A DNA stretch of 25,901 nucleotides from Thermoflexales bacterium (lineage in GTDB: Bacteria > Chloroflexota > Anaerolineae > B4-G1). Of this stretch, positions 15,092-21,281 are shown one piece after another; the first letter of the stretch is position 1; each line of letters starts with the position of its first letter. A program made the position numbers and the translations under genes. Under the pieces are notes generated by a model. The model was not told the origin of the DNA, did no database searches, and was given only the letters and a program-made list of their open reading frames with translations. The DNA is taken from assembly GCA_007118795.1 (NCBI GenBank), contig SKQX01000011.1:1-25901 (forward strand), in the 5' to 3' direction.

Positions 15092-15120
15092 TTGACAGCA
15101 ACGGGAATTTGCGGTATCTT
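15092..15120 (+). promoter_or_regulatory. Sigma-70 promoter of arsR
   Basis: A consensus TTGACA (15092-15097) stands 17 bp from TATCTT (15115-15120), about 40 bases before the arsR ATG. The 220 bases before it, after the carbonic anhydrase hairpin, show no convincing gene. Confidence 0.8.
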
Positions 15121-15134
15121 CTGCATCAGAGTGT

Positions 15135-15162
15135 ATAGGTAATTCGATATGTGGTGACCTAT
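15135..15162. promoter_or_regulatory. Candidate ArsR operator (inverted repeat)
   Basis: ATAGGT (15135-15140) and ACCTAT (15157-15162) form an inverted repeat between the promoter and the start codon, overlapping the ATG. ArsR-family repressors usually bind such imperfect repeats near their own promoter. The wide spacer makes this tentative. Confidence 0.3.
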
Positions 15163-15493
15163 GAAAGATCAGTACGAAGGCATTTCGGAGTTGTTCCAGG
15201 TGATGTCTCACCCGGTGCGACTGCATATTCTCGACGAACTGCGCCGGGGCTCGGCCTGTGTGTGCCATCTGGAAGCGATCCTGGATCGACCACAAGCCTA
15301 CGTCTCGCAGCAGCTGCGTGTCTTGCGGGAGGGGGAGGTGGTGCAGGATCGTCGAGATGGTCTTTTCGTATACTACCGCCTGGCTGACGAGCGGGTCGAA
15401 CGGCTGCTGGAGCAAGCGTTGGGACCGGTGGGGGTGCGCAGGGAGCCGGTGGAATGCCCCTGTCCGCACTGCACGTCCGAAGGGGAGCCGTAG
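15161..15493 (+). CDS. arsR: ArsR/SmtB-family metalloid-responsive repressor
   Basis: This is a 110-residue winged-helix repressor. The core is ISELFQVMSHPVRLHILDELRRG, the recognition helix is in RPQAYVSQQLRVLREGEVV, and the wing is DRRDGLFVYYRL. The alpha-3 segment ACVCHLEAIL carries C33 and C35, the As(III)-binding CxC of ArsR-type sensors (ELCVCDL in classic members). A second cysteine cluster, C99, C101 and C104 (CPCPHC), near the C-terminus could complete or add a metal site, as in ArsR variants with C-terminal thiols. A consensus promoter precedes it and arsM follows 105 bases later, so the two probably form one arsenic-responsive unit. Confidence 0.92.
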   Translation: MKDQYEGISELFQVMSHPVRLHILDELRRGSACVCHLEAILDRPQAYVSQQLRVLREGEVVQDRRDGLFVYYRLADERVERLLEQALGPVGVRREPVECPCPHCTSEGEP

Positions 15494-15530
15494 GAGGCCA
15501 CGGGGCGCTGGGAGCGGGGCTGGATTGGTG

Positions 15531-15563
15531 GGGAACGGGGGCTGTTGGGCTGCCCCCGTTCCC
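15531..15563. terminator. Perfect 12-bp hairpin between arsR and arsM
   Basis: GGGAACGGGGGC pairs perfectly with GCCCCCGTTCCC around a nine-base loop. It stands 37 bases after the arsR stop codon and 35 before the arsM start. No T-run follows. It could attenuate or stabilise the arsRM transcript. Confidence 0.45.
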
Positions 15564-15598
15564 GTCGATGGAGAGTATTGGGACTGGGAGGGGCAGGG

Positions 15599-16405
15599 AT
15601 GGCAGAGTTGAGTGCTGATGAGGTCCACGAGGCGGTCAGAAGGAAGTATGGGGGAATCGCGGAATCCTCGGCTGCGGGGTGCTGCTCTCCGGCGGGGGGC
15701 TGCTGTGACGACACGGGACTTGCCCGGCTGGCTGAGCTTTCCGTGACCGTAGGTTACACGACAGAGGAGCTGTCCGCAGTCCCCCAAGGAGCTAACATGG
15801 GACTGGGCTGCGGAAATCCGTTGGCCATCGCCTCCCTCCAGCTGGGGGAAACGGTCTTGGACCTGGGAAGCGGGGGTGGGTTCGACTGCTTCCTCGCAGC
15901 GCAAGCCGTGGGTGAGACAGGCCGTGTGATTGGGGTCGATGCCACGCCGGAGATGGTCACCAAGGCCCGGAGGTTGGCGGCCGAGCACGAATTTACGAAC
16001 GTGGAGTTCCGGCTGGGGGAGATCGAGAACCTGCCGGTGGCGGATGGTAGTGTGGACGTCATCATCTCCAACTGCGTCATCAACCTCTCGCCGCGCAAGC
16101 GGCACGTCTTCGAGGAGGCCTTTCGGGTCCTTAAGCCGGGAGGCCGTCTCGCCGTCTCGGATGTCGTTGCCACCGCGGTATTGCCGGACGAGATGAAGGC
16201 CGATCTGGAGCTGCACACCGGGTGTATCGCTGGCGCTTCTCTGGTGGATGACCTGGAACGAGTGCTGAGAGAGGCCGGGTTTGTGAACGTACGCATCGAA
16301 CCAAAGGATGATAGCAGGGAGTTCATCCGGGAGTGGGCGCCGGGGATGTCAGTGGAGGACTTCGTCGTCTCAGCTACGATCGAGGCCCGGAAGCCGCTAC
16401 GCTAG
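15599..16405 (+). CDS. arsM: Arsenite methyltransferase ArsM
   Basis: ArsM transfers methyl groups from S-adenosylmethionine to trivalent arsenic, giving methylated and volatile arsenicals. The 268-residue protein has the SAM motif VLDLGSGGGFDCFLA (~87-100), the acidic residue in VIGVDATPEMV, and the family segments GANMGLGCGNPLAIASL and VDVIISNCVINLSPRK. The arsenic-binding cysteines expected for the family are present: C159 in ISNCVINLS and C209 in HTGCIAGA, with C71, C97 and the N-terminal GCC/GGCC pairs (C28, C29, C35, C36). The start is ATG 15599 with GGGAGG upstream; longer in-frame starts lie inside the preceding hairpin. The neighbouring arsR supports the role. Confidence 0.95.
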   Translation: MAELSADEVHEAVRRKYGGIAESSAAGCCSPAGGCCDDTGLARLAELSVTVGYTTEELSAVPQGANMGLGCGNPLAIASLQLGETVLDLGSGGGFDCFLAAQAVGETGRVIGVDATPEMVTKARRLAAEHEFTNVEFRLGEIENLPVADGSVDVIISNCVINLSPRKRHVFEEAFRVLKPGGRLAVSDVVATAVLPDEMKADLELHTGCIAGASLVDDLERVLREAGFVNVRIEPKDDSREFIREWAPGMSVEDFVVSATIEARKPLR

Positions 16406-16525
16406 GACGGGCAGGGAACAGGGTGAAGGGAATGTCGGGCGAGGCGTGACTTACCGACTTCGCGTGGTGACGGGAGAGTTGGTGGCAGGCCCAAAGACAG
16501 GGCTGCTGGATGTGGGGGAAAGCCG

Positions 16526-17722
16526 TTGGAGAAGATCACCCTTGAGGAAGACGGGAGCGGGAGTTTAAGGCTCCCGTCGGCGTTGTGCGGGCGATATGGG
16601 TTGGAGCCGGAGCAGGAGCTGCTGGTGGAGAGGACGAGTAGCGGACTGGCCCTACATCCGCTCCGGCCCGATGTGCGCAAGGTTTACCTGGAAGTCACCA
16701 CGCGGTGCAATCTACAATGTCGGACCTGTGTGAGGAACATCTGGGACGACCCGCTGGAGGACATGGAGGACGAGACCTTCAGGCGTCTGGTGGTTCAGCT
16801 GGGTGAACTACCCGAGCTCCGGGAGACGGTGCTCGGGGGCTACGGAGAGCCCCTGGCGCACCCCGGCATCCTCGACTACCTGGCAGTGATAAGGGACCTG
16901 GGCATCAGGATCACGCTGTCCACGAACGGGGTCCTGCTGGATCGAGAGCGCGCGGAGGCGCTGGTCGACCTGGAGGTGAACGGCGTGACAGTCTCCATTG
17001 ACGGTACCGATCCAGAGACCTTTGCCGATGTGCGGCGCGGGGCAACGCTGAGAACCATATTGGAGAACATCGAGAGCCTGAACGAGATCAAGGCGGCGGC
17101 CGGAACGTCAACTCCGCGGGTGGGAATCGAGTTCGTGGCTTTGAGGCAGAATCAGGATCAGCTCTCTGAACTCCCGGATCTTGCTCGGCGCCTGGAGGCC
17201 AACCGGGTCATCGTTACCCACGTCCTACCCCACACAGAGGAGATGGCCGAGGAGGTCCTGTACGGTCGTGACGCGCGGCCGCCACTGCCAGCTGTCAGCG
17301 GTTGGGCGGCGGGAGGGGGCGATTGGCTCCTGTGGGGGACGCTGGAGCTGCCTCGGATGCACTGGGGAGCGGAGAGACGATGCCGCTTTGTGGGGAGCAA
17401 GGCGTTGGTGGTGGGCTGGGACGGCGGGGTGAGCCCGTGCTACGCGCTTTCCCATTCCTACCCCTATCTGATCTTCGGACGGCGGAAGCAGGTCACACGG
17501 CACACTTTTGGCAACGTGAACGACACGAGCCTGAGGTCGATCTGGACAAGCGCTGACTACGTCCGGTTCCGGGCTGAGGTCCGAAGGTTCAACTTCCCCT
17601 CGTGCGTAGACTGCGAGCTGCGGGAGACCTGCGATATCACCGAGTCCAACGACGGCTGCTGGGGTTGGTGTCCCTCCTGTGCCGATTGTCTCTGGGCGCA
17701 GGACATCGTGCGCTGTCCGTGA
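16526..17722 (+). CDS. Radical SAM/SPASM protein, tungsten-cofactor oxidoreductase maturase type
   Basis: The 398-residue protein has a short AbrB-like N-terminal segment (KITLEEDGSGSLRLPSALC), then a radical SAM core with the CX3CX2C cluster motif TTRCNLQCRTC (C61, C65, C68), the glycine-rich GGYGEPLAHP, and STNG and SIDG strands. The C-terminal half is rich in cysteines (GVSPCYALSHSYPY, FPSCVDCELRETCD, GCWGWCPSCADCLWAQDIV), fitting a SPASM-type domain with extra Fe-S clusters. The arrangement matches, from memory, the family described as maturases of tungsten-dependent aldehyde ferredoxin oxidoreductases. No such oxidoreductase gene is in this window. It starts at TTG 16526 with GGGGGAA seven bases before it. 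The next gene is the tandem-UGA selenoprotein candidate 35 bases downstream. Confidence 0.83.
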   Translation: MEKITLEEDGSGSLRLPSALCGRYGLEPEQELLVERTSSGLALHPLRPDVRKVYLEVTTRCNLQCRTCVRNIWDDPLEDMEDETFRRLVVQLGELPELRETVLGGYGEPLAHPGILDYLAVIRDLGIRITLSTNGVLLDRERAEALVDLEVNGVTVSIDGTDPETFADVRRGATLRTILENIESLNEIKAAAGTSTPRVGIEFVALRQNQDQLSELPDLARRLEANRVIVTHVLPHTEEMAEEVLYGRDARPPLPAVSGWAAGGGDWLLWGTLELPRMHWGAERRCRFVGSKALVVGWDGGVSPCYALSHSYPYLIFGRRKQVTRHTFGNVNDTSLRSIWTSADYVRFRAEVRRFNFPSCVDCELRETCDITESNDGCWGWCPSCADCLWAQDIVRCP

Positions 17723-17756
17723 GGCGTGAGAAGGAGAGGAGCGATCATCTGCCGGT

Positions 17757-18068
17757 ATGAGCCAGAGAACGGCTGAACTGGGGTCTAAGGGGATCGAGAA
17801 CTTCATCCGCAAGCGGGGGGGCGTGCTGAACATCGCCTGGCGCACCGTGTGCATGGGGTGATGAACGTTCTTCAAGGGACCATCCGGTCGGATGGGCAAG
17901 CCGGAGGACGTCGAGGATTTCGAACGCTTTGAGGCGGGCGATATCACGATCTACATCGCGCGGGAATTGCTGGAGCGGAAGGAACCGGACACGGAGCGGG
18001 TGGCCTTCTACATCGACGGCTACGGGAAGTTCTGGCTGCATCTGCGAGGTGCGGTGGACCGGAGCTGA
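17757..18068 (+). CDS. Putative selenoprotein with two adjacent UGA (Sec-Sec) codons, HesB-like / CC/Se-type
   Basis: One frame runs from ATG 17757 to TGA 18066-18068 (103 residues), interrupted only by TGA TGA at 17859-17864. Both parts look coding: about 88% of codons before and 82% after the UGAs end in G or C, matching the neighbours. The peptide reads through as ...IAWRTVCMG-U-U-TFFKGPSGRMG..., giving C32-x-x-U35-U36; Cys homologues would read CMGCC. A two-part stem-loop begins at the next base (17865-17911), as expected for a bacterial SECIS. After it, ITIYIARELL and VAFYIDGYGKFWLHL recall the HesB/IscA fold, an inference only. Other genes here use TGA as stop, so the code is not altered. 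A possible Shine-Dalgarno (AAGGAGAGG, 17731-17739) is rather far from the ATG. The alternative is a recent pseudogene. Confidence 0.72.
17865..17911 (+). promoter_or_regulatory. Candidate bacterial SECIS element
   Basis: Directly after the second UGA, ACGTTCTTC (17865-17873) pairs over 9 bp (two G:U) with GGAGGACGT (17903-17911). After an internal loop, CCATCC (17880-17885) pairs perfectly with GGATGG (17890-17895) around a GGTC apical loop. The apical loop begins 21 bases after the second UGA. A short G-U-containing loop on a stem about 16-37 bases downstream is what SelB recognises in bacterial selenoprotein mRNAs. Confidence 0.7.
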
Positions 18069-18446
18069 GTGGGTCCCACCCCGGGCCCCGATGCTGATCC
18101 TAGGACGATCGGATGGCGGCCGTCGGTTCGCTGGACACAGCCCTGCGGGCAGGGACAGCATCCGATATGGCACTGGCACTCGGCAGTACAGGGCAGGAAT
18201 CAAGGGATGCTCCTTGCCCATACTCGTCGAGAGTGTGGGGAGATGTCAGCTCTTGAGTCGGGGATCATCACGAAGGCGCGCGATGTCATTACACGGTGCG
18301 AAGGTAGCGGGCAAGAGGGAGCCCGTGTCGGGCTTTAATAGTCGTGGTGTTCCGCTCCCTGAAGCGGTGGAACGGATCAGTATTCTGAGAAGCCATTGGC
18401 ATGGCAGCCGGTCGGTGATGGGGGACTATCGGTGGAGGCGAACGCC
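18069..18446. other. Intergenic stretch without a recognisable gene
   Basis: The 378 bases between the selenoprotein candidate and mntA contain small inverted repeats (GTGGG-T-CCCAC at 18069-18079 and CCCTGC-GG-GCAGGG near 18143). A 31-codon frame at 18243-18338 begins with an ATG preceded by GGGGAG but with no proper spacing. I found no tRNA-Sec cloverleaf and no known riboswitch here. Nothing else stands out. Confidence 0.6.
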
Positions 18447-18737
18447 ATGAAGCGAGACGATATCATCGAGCTGCTGAGCGAACACCGCGAGTCATTGGAG
18501 CGATTCGAGGTGGAATCGCTGGCTATTTTCGGTTCAGTGGCGCGGGGTGAGAGCGAAGAAGGAAGCGATCTCGATGTCCTGGTTGAGTTCAAGGGGAAAG
18601 CCACCTTCGACTCCTACATGGATCTGAAGCTCTTCCTGGAGGAACTGCTTGGGTGTGAGGTAGACCTAGTCACCCGCAAGGCACTGAGACCCCGCATGCG
18701 ACCTTACGTCGAGAGGGATGCCGTCTATGTCGCGTGA
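18447..18737 (+). CDS. mntA: MntA-type nucleotidyltransferase antitoxin
   Basis: This 96-residue minimal nucleotidyltransferase has the signature FGSVARGESEEGSDLDVLVEF (G29-S30, D41, D43) and the third acidic residue in EVDLV (D73), so the catalytic triad is intact. Proteins of this type inactivate the partner HepT toxin by adding AMP groups to a tyrosine near its active site. ATG 18447 has GGAGG about ten bases upstream; an upstream in-frame ATG would add 17 residues with no family match. Its 3' end overlaps the HEPN gene, a typical arrangement for a cotranslated antitoxin-toxin pair. Confidence 0.9.
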   Translation: MKRDDIIELLSEHRESLERFEVESLAIFGSVARGESEEGSDLDVLVEFKGKATFDSYMDLKLFLEELLGCEVDLVTRKALRPRMRPYVERDAVYVA

Positions 18738-19071
18738 CTACCGACTCTATCTGGAGGACATAGAAGAGGCTTGTCGGAAGATCTTGCGCTACACTGACGG
18801 CCTGAGCTTCGCCGCTTTCATCGATGACGACAAGACGTTCGATGCCGTGGTACGTAATCTGGAGATCATCGGTGAGGCGGCCAAGCACATACCTCGAGAC
18901 GTGCGAGAGCGCCCTTCCTCCATACCATGGTCCAGGATCGCCGGCTTACGTGACATGGTGGCTCACGGATACTTCGGGTTGGATGTGGACATCCTATGGG
19001 ACATCATCCAGAACCACGTGCCCGCACTGCTCGACGACGTTCAAGAGGTTCTGTGCCAGGAGAACCCTTGA
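18727..19071 (+). CDS. hepT: HepT-type HEPN ribonuclease toxin (DUF86)
   Basis: The 114-residue helical protein has the HEPN RX4H motif with the adjacent tyrosine: RDMVAHGYF (R75, H80, Y82). R and H form the RNase site and Y82 is the expected target of AMPylation by MntA. Other family segments are RNLEIIGEAAKHIP and IPWSRIAGLRD. The start ATG 18727 has GAGAGG ten bases upstream and overlaps mntA by 11 bases; ATG 18718, three codons earlier, is possible. The intact pair implies a working toxin-antitoxin module, or remnants of mobile DNA in this accessory stretch. Confidence 0.9.
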   Translation: MSRDYRLYLEDIEEACRKILRYTDGLSFAAFIDDDKTFDAVVRNLEIIGEAAKHIPRDVRERPSSIPWSRIAGLRDMVAHGYFGLDVDILWDIIQNHVPALLDDVQEVLCQENP

Positions 19072-19221
19072 GGTACGACGCACCTGGATCCTGCGTCGAC
19101 CCTTCATCGAACGTCCTATAGAGCTGGGGGCGTCGGAGGATCGGGGGGAGCACCACAGGTACGAGGCTGAATAGGATTGTCTGGAATGGGAAGCTCTGAT
19201 CACGAGGCTTGGGGGGCGACC

Positions 19222-19602
19222 ATGTTGGACGATGCGAGAGGGCCGATAGAGCAGTTCTCATGGGGTACGTTTACGATCTGCGGCGAGCACCACGCCACCG
19301 GTGCCGGTGTGGGCAAGGATATCCGCCTGGTCGGGGCCGACATATCGCCCTGGCGGGAGCGCAAGGGCCACAAGCTGAAGCGATCGATGATCACCGGCGT
19401 CTACAACCAGGACGTCGACATCCTGGTCATTGGTACCGGGGTGCACGGCGCTATCCGGTGTCCGGAGAAGGTGAAGGACGCCATCCGGCAACACGGTATC
19501 TGCGAGCTGATACTGCAGCCCACTCCCGAGGCCTGCGCTACCTACAACGAGCTCTTCCGTCAGGGCAAGCGCGTGGCGCTGCTCGCTCACGGCACGTGTT
19601 GA
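19222..19602 (+). CDS. Mth938-like domain (DUF498/NDUFAF3-type) protein
   Basis: The 126-residue protein matches the Mth938-like fold. It has FSWGTFTICG, KDIRLVGADISPWRERKGHKL, VDILVIGTGVHG and the C-terminal ALLAHGTC. Homologues include the mitochondrial complex I assembly factor NDUFAF3 and many uncharacterised bacterial proteins. No catalytic mechanism is established, so no reaction is assigned. ATG 19222 has a GGGGGG tract just upstream; an earlier GTG/ATG would add 15 residues without conservation. It is separated by 150 bases from the toxin gene and has no clear operon partner. Confidence 0.83.
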   Translation: MLDDARGPIEQFSWGTFTICGEHHATGAGVGKDIRLVGADISPWRERKGHKLKRSMITGVYNQDVDILVIGTGVHGAIRCPEKVKDAIRQHGICELILQPTPEACATYNELFRQGKRVALLAHGTC

Positions 19603-19690
19603 CGTAGGAGTTGATCCTTGGGCGTGAAACCCGCCGCCCGGCCAGGGGTGGTTTGCCCTTCCTCTGCGGTCGGTGCCTGGCACTTGCCCA

Positions 19691-19758
19691 GCGTGCGGAG
19701 CTAAGCCGCGTGCAAAGCTAAGCCGCGTGCGAAGCTAAGCCGCGTGCGGAGCCAGGCC
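19691..19758. repeat. Four tandem copies of a 17-bp unit
   Basis: The unit GCGTGCNNAGCTAAGCC recurs at 19691, 19708, 19725 and 19742. The first three copies differ only at the two N positions, and the fourth has AGCCAGGCC at its end. The 17-bp period is not a multiple of three and lies outside genes. Confidence 0.85.
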
Positions 19759-19959
19759 CCCGTGGGTCATGGGTGGCCCACCTTCACCACTCCACCATCG
19801 TAATCCTCCCCGCCAATTTGGTCCATCGTAGGCAGGCCGTCATTCCCACCGTGTGGGGCCAGGCGGGGTGTGGTGGTGGGCTCTTCCCTCTTCTGCTGCC
19901 CAGGTCGTGGATCATGGCCCGCCCTGCTTTCACCAGCCCGACGAGATCTGCACCCGCTT

Positions 19960-20002
19960 TTCATCGTGCCTTCATCATACCTTCACAAGGACCTGGTATC
20001 CT
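19960..20002 (+). promoter_or_regulatory. Activator-type promoter with three 11-bp direct repeats
   Basis: TTCATCGTGCC (19960), TTCATCATACC (19971) and TTCACAAGGAC (19982) recur at exactly 11 bp. Four bases later, TGG-TATCCT (19994-20002) is an extended -10 box. No consensus -35 is present; the repeats take its place. This is the layout of OmpR/PhoB-family activated promoters, and an OmpR-type regulator is encoded 2 kb downstream. It should drive the gene at 20070. Confidence 0.6.
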
Positions 20003-20069
20003 CTAGGTGTCGATTTGGCTGGCCCGTCCGGCAAAGGGCGGGCTCAAGATCTGAGGAGGGTAGTCTACA

Positions 20070-20579
20070 ATGATAAGACGGAAGACGTTGTACGCCGCGC
20101 TGGGAGCTGCGATCGCTCTGGTTCTACTGTTCGGTGGCCTGGGTGCATCCGTAGTGGCCGCTCAGGAGCCGACGCCGGAAGATGCGGCGGGCTGCCCGAT
20201 GCGGGGCTGGGCGCGAGACTTCCTGGGCTTCGGTCGTGCCGGGCAACTGCCGCTGTTCGAAACGGCGGCGGGCGAACTGCAGTTGACGCCTGAGGAGCTC
20301 TCCTCCAGGATGCGGGCGGGCCAGACGATCGAGGAGGTCGCCGAGGAACAGCGCGTCGAGGTGGAGGAGCTGCGGGAAGCCCTGAATCAAGCCCGAGACG
20401 AGGCCATGCACGAAGCGATTCAGCGAGCCGTCGAGGAAGGCGAGATGACCCAAGAGCAGGCAGAATGGCTGCTGGAGGGCATGGCGCACGGTTTCGTGCC
20501 CCACGGACGGGTGTTCAACCACGGATTCGGACGGCGGATGCACAGAGGCCCTTCCCGCGGCGGATCCTGGGGCCGGTAG
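20070..20579 (+). CDS. Exported helical protein (DUF2680-like)
   Basis: This 169-residue protein starts with a signal peptide (basic MIRRK, hydrophobic core YAALGAAIALVLLFGGLG, cleavage probably near VVAAQ). The mature part has LQLTPEELSSRMRAGQTIEEVAEEQRVEVEEL, typical of the small extracytoplasmic DUF2680-like helical proteins. A charged helix, MTQEQAEWLLEGM, follows. The C-terminal tail is rich in Gly, Arg, His and Met. The function is unknown; a stress or metal-related envelope role is only an inference from the tail and its neighbours. ATG 20070 has GGAGGG about ten bases upstream. An activator-type promoter precedes it, and a two-component system lies downstream. Confidence 0.78.
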   Translation: MIRRKTLYAALGAAIALVLLFGGLGASVVAAQEPTPEDAAGCPMRGWARDFLGFGRAGQLPLFETAAGELQLTPEELSSRMRAGQTIEEVAEEQRVEVEELREALNQARDEAMHEAIQRAVEEGEMTQEQAEWLLEGMAHGFVPHGRVFNHGFGRRMHRGPSRGGSWGR

Positions 20580-20602
20580 AATCGTTGACAACAGACCTAC
20601 CC

Positions 20603-20630
20603 TGCCAACCTCCGGCCCATTAGGTTGGCA
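20603..20630. terminator. Hairpin after the exported-protein gene
   Basis: TGCCAACCT pairs perfectly with AGGTTGGCA (9 bp) around a ten-base loop, 23 bases after the stop codon. There is no T-run, but position and stability suit transcript termination or 3'-end protection. Confidence 0.5.
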
Positions 20631-20657
20631 CCGTTGGAGCATGGGTTCTGTGGTCAG

Positions 20658-20707
20658 GTGACGCATCCGGCTGCGTCAGCGGGGGAGCCAGGCTTCAGCC
20701 TGGCTCC
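20658..20707. repeat. Two adjacent inverted repeats
   Basis: TGACGCA-TCCGGC-TGCGTCA (20658-20677) is followed by GGAGCCAGGC-TTCA-GCCTGGCTCC (20684-20707), the latter a perfect 10-bp stem. They may be a dispersed REP-like element or an additional terminator. Confidence 0.5.
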
Positions 20708-21281
20708 TGCGGTTCCTCGCCTACTCCAGGCCGCCGACGAGCACACGGACGACGGCCCCCCTGCGAATCCCCACTCCATCCTCGGGCGAACTCTACGGAA
20801 TCGTGCCATAGCTCCGGCAGAACTGCGCGGCGGACCCCTGCGGCGCTGAATCCATCCGTAAGGCATCCGCTGTCAGGAGTCGTCGAAGGGAGAGTACCAC
20901 GTCAACTCCAAGCGTGGTGTCCTATCGGCTACCGCCGCAATCGCTGGGGCTACGTCTTGCTCGGCATCGTGGGCCTCGCGGGCCGCATGGGGGAGCCGCC
21001 TGACGTACGCCATGGGAAAGGTGGGCTCCGGTTCGTGCCGATCGGCGAGGAGATTTGAGCGGGAGATCCGCCCCCGTTCTGCTGAGTTGGAGGGTATACG
21101 AGACGCGGATTGGACAGTTATTCGGAGAGCTGCAGGGATAGCTCGGGATTCGGGTCGGGCGCCGGTCAGTTGTGGCTGGTGGTCGGGCCCTGAGCGAAGC
21201 GCGGTCCTGAGAAGCGGTGGGTGCTGGGAGCTGGTAGACTATCCTGTTCACGGGATTCCCGGTATATTTACCAGGGGGGTT

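Larger units (their letters stand above)
19603..20069. other. Intergenic stretch with tandem repeat and promoter
   Basis: The 467 bases hold the four-copy 17-bp tandem repeat (19691-19758) and, next to the following gene, the three 11-bp direct repeats with an extended -10 box (19960-20002). No frame has coding character. Confidence 0.65.
20580..21281. other. Long intergenic stretch with hairpins
   Basis: About 700 bases contain three strong hairpins in the first 130 bases, a small one (ACCACG/CGTGGT, 20896-20918), and no frame I can support as a gene. One plus-strand frame stays open for roughly 70 codons up to the TGA at 21056 and reads RRNRWGYVLLGIVGLAG near its end, but it has no credible start codon. 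It may be a decayed gene fragment. Confidence 0.5.

Noticed and set aside
14874..15095. 73-codon frame between the carbonic anhydrase gene and arsR
   Set aside because: No ribosome site, Arg/Ser-rich non-conserved product, and it starts inside a hairpin and overlaps the arsR promoter.
14690..16216. 508-codon open frame on the minus strand opposite the carbonic anhydrase gene, arsR and arsM
   Set aside because: All three genes on the plus strand have clear motifs and start signals. The antisense product is low-complexity and unlike any protein.
17757..17864. Reading the tandem-UGA locus as a 34-residue protein plus a separate gene from ATG 17892
   Set aside because: Both parts are in the same frame with the same codon bias, the second ATG lies inside the stem-loop and has no ribosome site, and the joined peptide gives a sensible CxxUU motif. 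It remains the fallback if homologues disagree.
18069..18446. tRNA-Sec gene (selC) near the selenoprotein candidate
   Set aside because: No long-variable-arm cloverleaf or T-loop sequence was visible on either strand. selC is usually elsewhere, so absence here does not argue against the selenoprotein.
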